Counted from the first letter of the stretch, positions 24,336 through 34,775 are shown. The stretch: 64,000 nucleotides of DNA from Adhaeribacter aquaticus DSM 16391 (GCF_000473365.1 NZ_KI421517.1:1261363-1325362); one strand, 5' to 3'. Notes: a model not told the origin generated them from the letters alone. Program-made: numbers and translations.

Positions 24336-27300
24336 TTAGAAGGATGCTCTTAAATTAAATCCGAAAGTTCTGGTGATTGGCATACCAAAGAAATCTAACC
24401 CCTGACCATTACCACTGGAATAAGTAGACTCTGGATCGATGTTAGGTACATTTTTCCATAAGATGGCCAGGTTACGACCTACAAAAGAAATACCTAAGCT
24501 CTGGAATGGAGTTTTAGATACCAGGCTGGATGGTAAATTATAACCAAAAGTTACCTGACGAAGTTTGGCATAAGAAGCATCATAAACCCAATGATCCTGC
24601 ACTCTCTCGCCTAAATTGTTCCAGTAGTTACGGGCTTCCAGAGGTGTCAAAGTTTTCTCGAATGGCTCGTAAACTGGACTACCATTGGTATCAACTGATT
24701 TTTGAATTACCCCTTTTACCGTTAATGGAGCTTCTCCTTCACGACCTTGCAGTGATTGTTTGGTTAGGCCCCACTGAGTTAAACGTAAATTGGTTCCGGA
24801 ATAAATATCACCTCCCATTTTCAAATCCACCAGAAAGCCAAGTTCAAAGTTTTTATAGGATAAAGTATTGGTAAGACCTCCTGTAAAATCAGGAACACCA
24901 TTACCAATAATTTGCATTTTATCTGATTGTACAGGTGAGCCATTGGCTTCATAAACAGGTTGTCCATCAGGAGATCTTTTTTGTACCCAACCGGTGATTA
25001 CTCCAAAAGGCTGACCTACTATGTGTTTTACAAATGTTGTACGAGTTCTTGGCTCCTCTACAATCATTTCGCTGTTACCTTCCACCAGTTTTTCTACCCG
25101 GTTCCGGTTTCTGGCGAAGTTTAAGTAAACATCCCAGGTAAATGCTCCTCTCACCGGAGTCGCATTCAATCCTAACTCAATTCCTTTATTAGTTAATTCC
25201 CCTACGTTAAGTAAAGTAGAACCAAATCCAGAACCTCTGGAAATAGTTGCACTCAGAATATCATCAGTTGTTCTTTGGTTATAATAAGTAAACTCTACTC
25301 CTAACTTGTTATCGAATAAGCGTAAATCGAAGCCGGTTTCTAACTCAGTAGAAGTTGCTGGAAGCAATAAAGAATTTGGAATAGTACCATTATTTCCCTG
25401 AGCAGAAGAGAAAGAAGCCATTGGCTGGCCTACGTGGGTAGCGCCTAACAAAGAATAGAACACTTGAGTTTGGTATGGACCTACAGTAGCATTACCCACC
25501 TGCGCCCACGAAGCTCTTACTTTACCAGAAGATAACCAACTAGGAACTAATTCCCGGAAAGCATCGGTAAACACAAAGCTGGTGCTGATAGATGGGTACA
25601 AAATGCTGTTCCGCTCCGGATTTAATACAGAGAACCAGTCGTTCCGGAAAGTACCGGTTAAATATAAATAACCTTTGTAATCTACCTCTGCTGATCCAAA
25701 TACAGAGTTTATTCCAAAGTTAGATTGTCCATAACCAAAAGTTCGGGTTACCGCGTTATTAATGAAGTGTTGGTAAGGTACGTTAAAGCCATTGCCGTTC
25801 AGGGAAAGGTTTTCGCTGTTTTGGCGCATTCTGTTACCACCAACAAAGGCATTAATACCAAAGTTGCCAAAGGTTTTATCAACCCCAATCATGGTTTCCA
25901 GGTTTATTTCTCTGAAACGGCCTTCTGTCTCATTCATCTGGCCATTACGGGTGTGGCCGGTTCCTTGTGGTATAATATCCTGTCCTCTACGAGTAGACCA
26001 GTCCATACCAGCTCTTCCGGAAACATAAAGGAAGTCGGTAATATTATAGCGCAGTTGGGCGGATGGAATTACCCGATCCCGGGTGTCATCAATAGAAACC
26101 TGGTGAGCTGCCCAGTAGGGATTTTGCAACCAGTTGTTGTTGGCCATTTGGAATTCGTCGCCTACGGCTTTACCCCAGAAGCTTAACAAGGCAGGATCTG
26201 TTCCGGCTGGTATAGCTCCTAACTTATTTGGGTCACCTTTATAGTCTAATACATTGTGATGGCCGGGCATTCTATATATCGCCTGGAAAGCATTATTAGG
26301 GGAGTCAGATAAGTAAGGGCGGTTTTTAGCATTTTCGTGCGAGTATAAAACTTTTGCATCAAACATTACCCGCTTGCCAAATTTGCCTGCTGTTGATAAA
26401 GATGTATTAAACCGGTCGAAGCCAGAGTTAGGCATTACAGAGGTGCTGCGTAAATCGGATACCGAGAAGCGGAAAGATTGATTTTCGCCACCACCGGTTA
26501 ACGCCAAGGTATTAGTCCAGGAAGACCCAGTTCCGTAAAAACGATTCCAGTTTTCCTTGCCTATATAAGAGTAAGGGCGGGTTAGGCCATCTGAGTGCAT
26601 GGCCGAGCTACCATCGTACCTTGGTCCCCAGGAATCGCCACCCCAGTTATAAGCTTGCTGTATGGTAGTTGGTTTTGTAGGAACTTGTGGTGAAGCAGGG
26701 TTGGATGGATCGGATGGAGCAAAGTTGCCACCCCCAAATTCTGTTTGTAAGTCTGTTTGGTTGTTAATTCTTTCAAATACATAGTTAGAATTATACTCCA
26801 AGCCAATACCTCTTCTCTTGGAGCCTTTTTTGGTAGTAATGTTAATTACACCGTTGGCAGCCCGGGCACCATAAAGCGCAGCAGCACTGGCTCCTTTTAA
26901 TACGGTAACCGATTCAATATCATCCGGGTTGATACTGGCCATACCGTCCCCACGGTCTACACCTCCCCAAACACCGGCTTGTCCGTTGTTGTTGTTATTG
27001 ATAGGAATACCATCTACCACGTAAAGTGGCTGATTATTTCCCTGCAATGATTTTGCTCCCCGGATAATAACCCGGGAGGAACCGGCCGGGCCAGAAGCTG
27101 GTTTACTTACGTTCACCCCGGCTACTCTACCTACTAAGGCATTGGAAACGTTATTTTCCCGAGCTTGGGTCAGGTTTTCGCCGCCTACTTCCGTTACAGA
27201 ATAACCTAGTGCTTTTTTCTCCCGGGTTATACCCAAAGCTGTAACAACAACTTCTTCTAGCTGTTTGTTATCCTGGGAAAGAGTAACATTAATAAGGCTT

Positions 27301-27557
27301 CTATTATTGATTGAAATTCTTTGCGTATTAAAGCCTATATAGGAAAATACTAGGGCGCCACTGCCTGGTGCGGATAAAGAGTAATTTCCATTAGCATCAG
27401 TGGTAGTACCGGTGGTAGTTCCTTCTATAAGAACACTTACTCCCGGTAAACCCTCATTACCGGCAGCGCTTACTTTACCCTTGACCTGGACTTGTGCCCA
27501 TAAGGACATCGAAGCACAGCAAGTCAGAAATAAAATTAGTAGTAATTTTTGTTTCAT
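24336..27557 (-). CDS. SusC/RagA-family TonB-dependent outer-membrane transporter
   Basis: The protein has 1073 residues. It has a signal peptide (1-22), then a carboxypeptidase-regulatory-like domain (VKGKVSAAGNEGLPGVSVLIE, about 24-100) typical of SusC. A plug domain begins near 100 (QLEEVVVTALGITREKKALGYSVTEV), with the SusC signature AASALYGARAANGVINITTKKG as SAAALYGARAANGVINITTK. A 22-strand barrel ends with the aromatic terminal residue in GFNLRASF. It imports the substrate captured by SusD using TonB energy. It is the middle part of a same-strand block with VCBS and haloperoxidase genes upstream (247-base spacer) and SusD downstream. Confidence 0.95.
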   Translation of the reverse strand: MKQKLLLILFLTCCASMSLWAQVQVKGKVSAAGNEGLPGVSVLIEGTTTGTTTDANGNYSLSAPGSGALVFSYIGFNTQRISINNRSLINVTLSQDNKQLEEVVVTALGITREKKALGYSVTEVGGENLTQARENNVSNALVGRVAGVNVSKPASGPAGSSRVIIRGAKSLQGNNQPLYVVDGIPINNNNNGQAGVWGGVDRGDGMASINPDDIESVTVLKGASAAALYGARAANGVINITTKKGSKRRGIGLEYNSNYVFERINNQTDLQTEFGGGNFAPSDPSNPASPQVPTKPTTIQQAYNWGGDSWGPRYDGSSAMHSDGLTRPYSYIGKENWNRFYGTGSSWTNTLALTGGGENQSFRFSVSDLRSTSVMPNSGFDRFNTSLSTAGKFGKRVMFDAKVLYSHENAKNRPYLSDSPNNAFQAIYRMPGHHNVLDYKGDPNKLGAIPAGTDPALLSFWGKAVGDEFQMANNNWLQNPYWAAHQVSIDDTRDRVIPSAQLRYNITDFLYVSGRAGMDWSTRRGQDIIPQGTGHTRNGQMNETEGRFREINLETMIGVDKTFGNFGINAFVGGNRMRQNSENLSLNGNGFNVPYQHFINNAVTRTFGYGQSNFGINSVFGSAEVDYKGYLYLTGTFRNDWFSVLNPERNSILYPSISTSFVFTDAFRELVPSWLSSGKVRASWAQVGNATVGPYQTQVFYSLLGATHVGQPMASFSSAQGNNGTIPNSLLLPATSTELETGFDLRLFDNKLGVEFTYYNQRTTDDILSATISRGSGFGSTLLNVGELTNKGIELGLNATPVRGAFTWDVYLNFARNRNRVEKLVEGNSEMIVEEPRTRTTFVKHIVGQPFGVITGWVQKRSPDGQPVYEANGSPVQSDKMQIIGNGVPDFTGGLTNTLSYKNFELGFLVDLKMGGDIYSGTNLRLTQWGLTKQSLQGREGEAPLTVKGVIQKSVDTNGSPVYEPFEKTLTPLEARNYWNNLGERVQDHWVYDASYAKLRQVTFGYNLPSSLVSKTPFQSLGISFVGRNLAILWKNVPNIDPESTYSSGNGQGLDFFGMPITRTFGFNLRASF

Positions 27558-27804
27558 GATTAATTAATTTAGTGTGTGTGGATTTAGGTTATATATAGAA
27601 ATAAAATTTGGTAGTTTTTGTCTATTTCTCAGGAGCGGCTTGCTGATCTAATGGGCAGCATTTAAAAAATAGATTTATATTTTTATATAAATCTAGCTAT
27701 CAAAATATATATTTTGTAAATAATTAGCAATACAGGTTTGAAAAAATATCAAATTTTTAAGTTCATAGTAAATAGGTTCTAATAATGCTAAATAAATATT
27801 AGTT

Positions 27805-29133
27805 TTATTGGGTAAGTTTTAATTTTTGCAAGATGTAAAAACTTATTTGTTCACCTTGTTTATAGCCATTATCAATAGCATCCCGGAAATGAATACCTCC
27901 ATACAGGCGGGAAATAGCTGCTTCCTGAGCCGCTTGCCGAAAAGAAGAAAAAGATCGTGCCGGTAAGCCAAATTCCATCTCTACAGTATCGGTATAAGTA
28001 AAATTTTCACCAGCCAGCGCTGTTAATAAATTAGCTACTGCAGCCGATACAACACTATGCCCTGAAGTGTACTCAGGAAAAGGTGGTGTTTGCAGGAGAG
28101 GTCGCCAGTTGCGTTCTATGTATTTATTAATAAAAGTTTCTGGTCTTACCCGATTACTGCGGAACTTTTCGTTCCAGCAGGAGATAAAAGCATCAGCCAT
28201 GGTAATGCCCGCCAATGTGTGCCACCGAACGGTTTCTGCTAAAGAAAGCTTCTTCTGCATACAGGCAATGCCCGTTATGCCCATCCAATGACCACCCGGA
28301 GAAATTTTTTTTGTTCCGTAGCTAATATGGCCCTGCTGAACCAGAAAGAAAGGATTACAGTCCCAAAAGTTGGCTATCTGCTTTTGTTCCACGGTTAGGC
28401 TAGATGTAACATTAAATACTTCCTGAGCTAAATTGTAAAAAGGAGTTTCGGATTTTTCATTGAAAGGAACCGGAGGCGCTGGTTTGAATTGGGCCGCGCT
28501 GTCCAGCATAAATGGCCTTAAAGTTCCCCAATAGGGTTCATAGCTTTCCTGGTAAGCCGGTGGGGTAGGTCGCCAGTTGCGGGCCTCCTTTAAGGGGGTG
28601 TAGCGAAGGTAGCCGGTTGTTTTAAGATAGCCGTCTTTGGCCACATACAGAAGAAAGTTCTTTATTACTTCATCGGCATAATTGGCAGAAGCCTGTACCT
28701 TTTCTTTGTTCAGGTGATATTTTTTACTTGCTTCCAGCATTAACTGGTTCCGGTGCGGTACTAACAAATGACCAGATGGTAACAGTTCTTCTCCTATCCG
28801 GAGCAGCGCGTATAAACAGGCAAAGTTTGCATCTATGGGCTGCTCAGCTTTCACAACAGATATATCCGGAAAATCACGTAAGGTAGGATGAAATGAAAGA
28901 AAATTATCTGGCCGTACCTGCTGATGTAGAATTTCATAAGCCGCAAGGTTGGCATAGGCATAATATCTGGAAGCCGCACAAGGACCTGTTACATCAATTA
29001 CCATTACATCGGTTAACTTTTTAAGGGTTTGCACATAGGTTTGCGCATCTGCCGGATAAGCAATGGGCTTCGGTTTAGCCTGAGCGATGCAAACTAAAAG
29101 TAAAAAGAATAAACACAGCTTAATCTGTTTCAT
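27805..29133 (-). CDS. Secreted vanadium-haloperoxidase/PAP2-family protein
   Basis: The protein has 442 residues. A signal peptide (MKQIKLCLFFLLLVCIAQA) sends it to the periplasm. The phosphate/vanadate-binding motifs of the vanadium haloperoxidase and PAP2 phosphatase superfamily are intact: KFRSNRVRPETFINKY (the K-x6-RP motif), YTSGHSVVS with S357-G-H359, and SRLYGGIHFRDAIDNG with R409 and H415. The family covers halide oxidation and phosphoester hydrolysis; sequence alone does not separate them. It overlaps the VCBS gene stop by four bases, so the two are translationally coupled, and SusC-SusD follow on the same strand. Confidence 0.87.
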   Translation of the reverse strand: MKQIKLCLFFLLLVCIAQAKPKPIAYPADAQTYVQTLKKLTDVMVIDVTGPCAASRYYAYANLAAYEILHQQVRPDNFLSFHPTLRDFPDISVVKAEQPIDANFACLYALLRIGEELLPSGHLLVPHRNQLMLEASKKYHLNKEKVQASANYADEVIKNFLLYVAKDGYLKTTGYLRYTPLKEARNWRPTPPAYQESYEPYWGTLRPFMLDSAAQFKPAPPVPFNEKSETPFYNLAQEVFNVTSSLTVEQKQIANFWDCNPFFLVQQGHISYGTKKISPGGHWMGITGIACMQKKLSLAETVRWHTLAGITMADAFISCWNEKFRSNRVRPETFINKYIERNWRPLLQTPPFPEYTSGHSVVSAAVANLLTALAGENFTYTDTVEMEFGLPARSFSSFRQAAQEAAISRLYGGIHFRDAIDNGYKQGEQISFYILQKLKLTQ

Positions 29134-32100
29134 AAGCCAGGAGTGTTTAAGAGGTAGCTTTTAACTGACTGATTATTACGCCCAAATAAGAGCATGGTGC
29201 CGTTGCCTTTTTTTAAAACAGCTATATCCCGTACATCCCCTTTTACCTGTAAGCCACTTTGCCATTGGGGCATATAACTGAATTTGCATTGACCCAGGTT
29301 GCGCAAGACGGTACCGTAGCAGGCATCCATTTTACCGATTTTTAAACGGGTATAAGATTGATTGCCCCCCAGAATTAAATCTTTTAAACCGTCATGATCT
29401 ACATCTAACAGGGCAATGGCAAATACTGGTGACATCTGGGCTTCAGTTGGTAATTCGTACCAGTTAAAGGTGCCATCTCCTTTGTTTTCCAATATTACCG
29501 AGCTAAAATCTGTCGCCTTTAACGTTTGGGCCTGGTTTAATTGTTCCGGTGTGAAAATATCCTGCAGGGTAGCGTTGGCATATGATTTATAAGATGTAAA
29601 CTTTTTGCGTAAAGGAATAATTTGGTTTAAGGCTTCGTCGCGACTAACCAGCGGGTAAGAACGGCCTTGAATGTAGTAGCTTACGAAAGGATCTATAGCA
29701 CCATTCTGATCAAAATCACTATACACCAAAGTTACCGGCTCTTGTTCGGTTGGTTTTAGCTGCGTATTTTGCCCAAAGTTACCGACAACAATATCTAAAT
29801 CGCCATCTTTGTCTAAATCCTCCAGAGCCAAACGATTCCACCAACCGTATTTGTTATTGTTTATGGCAGTAGTGTTGGCGGGCTGCAATACCCCTTTTTG
29901 GTTGATCAAGATTTGAATCGGCATCCATTCGCCTGCAATTATTAAATCGTTCCAACCATCTTTATTTACATCCAACGAAACCGCATCTGTAACAAGGCCA
30001 AACTTCTCCAGGAAAGCAGCATGTAAAGCGGTGCCGTCGCTAAATTTGCCTTTCCCATCATTAATTAGAATTCGGCTGCTGGCTGGTTCCGGATACCTTC
30101 CCGGAATAACTCTGCCACCCACAAACAGATCTAAATCGCCATCTTTGTCTATATCAATGGCCGTTACACAAGCATCGCTGCTAGTTTCAAAAGGTAAGTT
30201 AGTTTTAACTTTGGTAAAGTTTCCGGCACCATCGTTCAGGTAGAGTCGGTCTTGTAAGAGCAAATCTTTTTCTAAATAGGCAAAGCCACCGCTAACCACA
30301 TATAAATCTAAATCTTTGTCCTGATCGGCATCAAAAAATAAAACGCCTGTATCTTCTGACATAAAATCACTTTCAATATCAGGCTGAGCAGAAGGTTTCC
30401 AGGTGCCGTTTTTCTGTTGTAACAGTAAGGTGCCGGCTTGCCCTTTAGCTCCGGCCAGGTATAAGTCCGGTAATTTGTCGCCGTTAACATCGGCCTGCGC
30501 GATGCGTGGTCCCTGATAGGAAAGCATATTGGGCATTAACAGTTGCCGCTTAAAATCATTATACTCGTCTTCCTGGTGCAGGTATGGAAGGGTATCCTGA
30601 ATCGCTGCAAATAATGGTTTTACACGTAAGGCTGGTTTATATGGGTTATTTGTTGTTTGAGCATCTACCACCAGTTTTTGGTTAGCCGCCACTTTATACA
30701 TAACCTGTTGTTGGTTATCAGCCCAAAGCACCCGTACGCTATCAACCAGGGAGGCTTTTCCTAAACCAAAATGCAGCGGCGTATACATGCTCGATTGGAA
30801 GCCGCGCGAAGGATAAAATTCCTGGTATTGTAATTTGCCATTAACATAAATCCAGACTTTAGCGCCCAGTGCTTTAGCCGGGTTTTCTTTCGTTAGCTGC
30901 ACCTGGAGGTAATTAGATGCTCCTGAACGTGCATCATTCCGGTAAATGGAGGCCTCTGTATTTACATTGTTGGTAATTATTTCTAAGTCACCATCCAGGT
31001 CCAGATCAGCATAAACGGCTCCGTTAGAAAGAAAGGTCTGATCGAAACCCCAAGCTTTTCCCTTGTTTTCAAATTTTAATCCGCCGTTGTTGCGGAATAT
31101 GTAGTTTTGCGTAGCACTTGCCGGCATCTCTTTCAGGATATCCATTAATGCAGTAGGGCTACCTTGGGCTTCTTTCATTTTTTTATCAGCATAGAACTTC
31201 ATAAAGTCCATGTTTGTGTAATCGCGCAGGTAGCCGTTTGTAATAAAAATATCTTTCCAGCCGTCGTTGTCCCAGTCGGCTACCAAAGGCGCCCAGCTCC
31301 AATCTGTATTTGAAATGCCGGCAAGCTGACCTACTTCACTAAAAGTGCCGTCACCGTTATTGATCTGGAGCATGTTGCGCATTAACTGGTGGTAGAACTT
31401 GTTTTCGAGCATGTTTTGGTACACCTCATAATTCTCCGGCCCATAAAGCAATTTCTGCCGCTGGTTATCTTCGGGTAACATGTCTACGGTAAGAATATCA
31501 GGCAACCCGTCGTTGTTGATGTCGGTGATTTCATTGCCCATGGAGAAAAAGCTTACGTGCCCAAGTGATTCTTCCAGTTTGTCGGTAAAAGTACCGTTGC
31601 CATTATTAATGTATAAATAATCCTGTTCTATGTAATCATTAGATACATAAATATCTGGCCAGCCATCTTGATTAACATCTGCAATGGCTACCCCTAGCCC
31701 AAAACCAATGGGATTTGCTTTTATGCCAGCGGCGGCACTTACATTTACAAACTTGCCGTTATTGTTTTGCAACAGCTGATCGCCGGCATTTGGATCACGC
31801 ATCGCCTTCACCAGCTCGGCATCAAAGCGTTTAAATTCTTTGATATTATGATTTAAGACAAAACAATCCTGGTCTCCGTCTTTATCATAGTCAAAAAAGA
31901 CAGCCTGAGTACTATGGGTAACCAGATCCAAGCCGTATTCAGCGGCTTTTTCTGAAAAAGTAAGATTTTTGTTATTAATGTAAAGCTTGTTTCTTCTGGT
32001 TTCCGGTTCTCCATTACCTGAGTAGCACACATAAATATCCAACCAGCCATCCAGATTAATGTCTACCAGAGTTACGCCGGTTTTCCAGCCTTGCCCGGCA

Positions 32101-32483
32101 TTTAATCTGGATTTTGCGGTAATATTTTTAAAGGTTAAATTACCTTGATTTAGGTATAACTGGTCTGGCACCATATTACCTGTAAAGAACAGGTCCGGTA
32201 AGCCATCGTTATTTAAATCACCTACTGCTACGCCACCACCGTTGTAGAAATATTCATAAGCCAAGACATTAGCCGACTCCGATTCAGTTAGTTTATTGGT
32301 AAAATGAATACCAGTGTGTTTAGAGTTAAGGAGGGTAAATTGCGCGAATGCCGAATGGCTTAAAAGGATAAAAATAACCCAAAAGCTATTTTTACCCCAG
32401 GCAGAAGTAGGCTTACATGTTTTCTTTTTTAACGTACTACTAAACCAGTCCGTTTGGCAAAGGGGGCTTAATCTTGTTACCAC
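29130..32483 (-). CDS. Secreted VCBS/FG-GAP repeat protein with ASPIC/UnbV-type domain
   Basis: The protein has 1117 residues. Many calcium-binding beta-propeller loops of the form DxDxDGxxDL are visible, for example DLNNDGLPDLFF, DINLDGWLDIYV, DYDKDGDQDCFV, DINNDGLPDILT, DKDLDLYVVSGG and DVDHDGLKDLIL. These give two seven-bladed FG-GAP propellers. Between them, YLQVQLTKENPAKALGAKVWIY and FQSSMYTPLHFGLGKAS match the ASPIC/UnbV domain. The chosen start gives about 30 residues before a signal-like segment (FWVIFILLSHSAFAQ, about 33-48); no closer Met exists, so the true start may be a non-ATG codon. It is predicted to be a surface or periplasmic binding/adhesion protein. Its stop overlaps the haloperoxidase start. 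Confidence 0.9.
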   Translation of the reverse strand: MVTRLSPLCQTDWFSSTLKKKTCKPTSAWGKNSFWVIFILLSHSAFAQFTLLNSKHTGIHFTNKLTESESANVLAYEYFYNGGGVAVGDLNNDGLPDLFFTGNMVPDQLYLNQGNLTFKNITAKSRLNAGQGWKTGVTLVDINLDGWLDIYVCYSGNGEPETRRNKLYINNKNLTFSEKAAEYGLDLVTHSTQAVFFDYDKDGDQDCFVLNHNIKEFKRFDAELVKAMRDPNAGDQLLQNNNGKFVNVSAAAGIKANPIGFGLGVAIADVNQDGWPDIYVSNDYIEQDYLYINNGNGTFTDKLEESLGHVSFFSMGNEITDINNDGLPDILTVDMLPEDNQRQKLLYGPENYEVYQNMLENKFYHQLMRNMLQINNGDGTFSEVGQLAGISNTDWSWAPLVADWDNDGWKDIFITNGYLRDYTNMDFMKFYADKKMKEAQGSPTALMDILKEMPASATQNYIFRNNGGLKFENKGKAWGFDQTFLSNGAVYADLDLDGDLEIITNNVNTEASIYRNDARSGASNYLQVQLTKENPAKALGAKVWIYVNGKLQYQEFYPSRGFQSSMYTPLHFGLGKASLVDSVRVLWADNQQQVMYKVAANQKLVVDAQTTNNPYKPALRVKPLFAAIQDTLPYLHQEDEYNDFKRQLLMPNMLSYQGPRIAQADVNGDKLPDLYLAGAKGQAGTLLLQQKNGTWKPSAQPDIESDFMSEDTGVLFFDADQDKDLDLYVVSGGFAYLEKDLLLQDRLYLNDGAGNFTKVKTNLPFETSSDACVTAIDIDKDGDLDLFVGGRVIPGRYPEPASSRILINDGKGKFSDGTALHAAFLEKFGLVTDAVSLDVNKDGWNDLIIAGEWMPIQILINQKGVLQPANTTAINNNKYGWWNRLALEDLDKDGDLDIVVGNFGQNTQLKPTEQEPVTLVYSDFDQNGAIDPFVSYYIQGRSYPLVSRDEALNQIIPLRKKFTSYKSYANATLQDIFTPEQLNQAQTLKATDFSSVILENKGDGTFNWYELPTEAQMSPVFAIALLDVDHDGLKDLILGGNQSYTRLKIGKMDACYGTVLRNLGQCKFSYMPQWQSGLQVKGDVRDIAVLKKGNGTMLLFGRNNQSVKSYLLNTPGL

Positions 32484-32736
32484 GGTCTTAACTCGCTAAC
32501 TTTTTTTTATTCTTTAATCAAGATTCTTGCTTATGAGGATGAAGTAGGTTAAAAAGTTACTTATGTACAGATTTCCTTCAGAATCTCATGCTTAATTTAC
32601 TTAAAAAAAATTCAATATATTGGCATATTATGGCCTTTATTTTATATATTTTCATTATATTCATAGTATTCTGCATTTCTTTTCAAATAACACTTTCGCG
32701 TCTGGTTTTTTTTAGAAAATTTTCAAAGTTAAACTT

Positions 32737-33906
32737 ATGAAAAAAGCAGAGTTAATCATTCGATTGATAATGAACAAGTTAATTCCAGTATGCTTTATCT
32801 TATTTATTCTGTTACCCGGTATAGTAACTGCCCAAACAAAACCGAAAACACCTACCAAATTTGAAATAAAAAGAGGAACAAACATTAGCCATTGGTTATC
32901 ACAAAGCACCAGGGTTGGGGCCGAGCGGAAGGCTTTCTTTACCGAGAAAGATGTAGCTAATATTGCTTCTTTGGGTTTTGATCATATTCGGTTACCCATA
33001 GATGAAATGCAAATGTGGGATGAAACAGGAAAGAAAGAGCCGGAGGCGTTCGCTTTGTTGCACGATGCTATACAATGGAGTCAGAAGTATAAACTGAAAA
33101 CAGTTGTAGACCTGCATATTTTGCGCTCTCATTATTTTGATGCATCAGAGAAACCGCTTTTTACCCAAGCTGCTGCACAGGAGCGTTTTTACCAATGCTG
33201 GCGTGACCTGTCAGAAGAATTGAAAGGGTATCCGGTTACGGAAGTTGCTTATGAGTTAATGAATGAACCGGTAGCAGATGATGCTGAAGACTGGAATAAA
33301 ATAGTAGAAAAAGCTATTGCAGTAATCCGCCAAAAAGAACCTAACCGGATAATTGTGGTAGGCTCTAACCGGTGGCAATCGCACGAAGAATTTGATAAGC
33401 TCCGGCTACCAGCCAATGATAAGAATATTCTCTTGAGTTTTCATTATTACCTGCCGTTCCTGCTTACCCACCACCAGGCTAGCTGGACTAAAACTGCCAA
33501 ATACAAGGGCCCTGTACATTACCCCGGCCGAACATTGACGGACGCTGAAATAGCGGCTATTCCGGCGGATATAGCCAGCACAATTATTAATTATGAAAAA
33601 AGTGACATCAGGGGCACCTATAATCCCGAAAAACTAAACCAGGATTTTCAGAAACCTTTAGCCTTCGCCCGGAAATATGGTTTAAAATTATATTGCGGCG
33701 AATGGGGAGCGTTATCTACCGCCCCAAAAGCCGATCGCTTGCGCTGGTACCAGGATATGCGGATTGTATTGGAGAAGAATGGAATAGCCTGGGCTAACTG
33801 GGATTATAAAGGTTCGGGCTTTGGGTTTACCAACAACAAAGGAGAAAATTACCAGCCGGAGTTAATTAAAGCTTTAACTGGTAAAGATATAGGTTCACGA
33901 AAATAG
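32737..33906 (+). CDS. Secreted GH5-family glycoside hydrolase (cellulase fold)
   Basis: The 389-residue frame carries a signal peptide. The Met at codon 12 (32770; MNKLIPVCFILFILLPGIVTAQ) gives the more typical signal sequence, so the mature start is better placed there. The TIM barrel shows RGTNISHWLSQ, GFDHIRLPID, VVDLHILRSHYFD (a DLH motif), the acid/base E177 in YELMNEPVAD and the nucleophile E322 in YCGEWGALS. W355 in AWANWDYKG is a typical subsite Trp. It should cleave beta-1,4- or mixed beta-glucans or mannans. It is divergent from the VCBS gene and ends at a hairpin. Confidence 0.9.
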   Translation: MKKAELIIRLIMNKLIPVCFILFILLPGIVTAQTKPKTPTKFEIKRGTNISHWLSQSTRVGAERKAFFTEKDVANIASLGFDHIRLPIDEMQMWDETGKKEPEAFALLHDAIQWSQKYKLKTVVDLHILRSHYFDASEKPLFTQAAAQERFYQCWRDLSEELKGYPVTEVAYELMNEPVADDAEDWNKIVEKAIAVIRQKEPNRIIVVGSNRWQSHEEFDKLRLPANDKNILLSFHYYLPFLLTHHQASWTKTAKYKGPVHYPGRTLTDAEIAAIPADIASTIINYEKSDIRGTYNPEKLNQDFQKPLAFARKYGLKLYCGEWGALSTAPKADRLRWYQDMRIVLEKNGIAWANWDYKGSGFGFTNNKGENYQPELIKALTGKDIGSRK

Positions 33907-33915
33907 CCCTATAGT

Positions 33916-33956
33916 AAAACAAAAAAGCCAGAAGTAGTTTCTGACTTTTTTGTTTT
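33916..33956. terminator. Bidirectional intrinsic terminator after GH5
   Basis: The arms aaaacaaaaaagccagaa (starting 33916) and ttctgacttttttgtttt (ending 33956) pair with one C-A mismatch. Both flanks provide T-tracts. It lies between the convergent GH5 (plus) and FKBP (minus) genes. Confidence 0.8.
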
Positions 33957-34028
33957 GTTCAAGATATGAAGTCTGGGCTATGATATCGAACTTGAAAAAG
34001 ATGAGAACAGCATAACTAATAGAAGAAA

Positions 34029-34775
34029 TTATTTTTTGGAATCTTTATTGGTGATACCTAATAATTCTACATCAAAAACCAAGGTAGCGCCTCCCGGAAT
34101 ATCCTGGCCTGCTCCCCTGTCGCCGTATCCTAAAACAGACGGGATGTATAAGCGCCACTTGCTACCTACCGGCATCATTTGCAAAGCTTCTGTCCAGCCT
34201 CTTATAACTCCAGTAACCGGAAGCGTAATAGGTTGGCCGCGGGTATAGGAATTATCAAATTCTTTTCCGTTTAGTAACTTTCCGGCATAGTGGGCACTAA
34301 TGGTATCATCTTCGGTAGGCTTTGGTCCGTTTCCAGCTACTAAAATCTCGTACTGTAAGCCAGTAGCGGTTTCCATTATACCAGCTTTCTTTTTATTCTG
34401 TGCTAGAAACTGTTGGCCCTTTTCTTTTTCATCATTTATTTTTTTCATGGCCCGTGCTCTGGCCGAACGTTCCATTACTGAATTGGCTTGCATGTCAGTT
34501 AAAACAGGTTTGCCGTTTTTCAGAACATCATCAATAGCTTTACTTAATACCGCATTATTAATATTAGTGAACCCCTGTGCTTTTAAAAATTGGGCAACTG
34601 AAATGCCCATGGCATAACTAACGCTATCCTCGACTGTTTTCAGAATTTTAGTTGGGCCAGTAGTAGTTTTAGTAGTAGTAACGGGCTTTTTTTTAACTGG
34701 AACAGGTTTTTTAGTTTGTGCCTGAACAGAAATGGTTGCCAGTAGCAGAAAAGGAAATAAAATCTTTTTAAACAT
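34029..34775 (-). CDS. Periplasmic FKBP-type peptidyl-prolyl cis-trans isomerase
   Basis: The longest frame starts at 34943, but its first 56 residues are unlike the family. A typical signal peptide begins at Met 57 (MFKKILFPFLLLATISVQAQ), so I place the start at 34775, giving 248 residues. A Lys/Pro/Thr-rich linker (TKKPVPVKKKPVTTTKTT) follows, then the FKBP_N dimerisation helices (VAQFLKAQGFTNINNAVLSKA, KKINDEKEKGQQFLAQNKKK). The catalytic FKBP domain comes last: EDDTISAHYAGKLLNGKEFD, GVIRGWTEALQMMPVGSKW, YIPSVLGYGDRGAGQDIPGG and LVFDVELLGI. It helps fold exported proteins, fitting the exported enzymes on both sides. Confidence 0.92.
   Translation of the reverse strand: MFKKILFPFLLLATISVQAQTKKPVPVKKKPVTTTKTTTGPTKILKTVEDSVSYAMGISVAQFLKAQGFTNINNAVLSKAIDDVLKNGKPVLTDMQANSVMERSARARAMKKINDEKEKGQQFLAQNKKKAGIMETATGLQYEILVAGNGPKPTEDDTISAHYAGKLLNGKEFDNSYTRGQPITLPVTGVIRGWTEALQMMPVGSKWRLYIPSVLGYGDRGAGQDIPGGATLVFDVELLGITNKDSKK

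Noticed and set aside
25725..26186. Plus-strand frame of 153 codons inside SusC
   Set aside because: It lies wholly within the SusC barrel coding region on the other strand and has no recognisable features.
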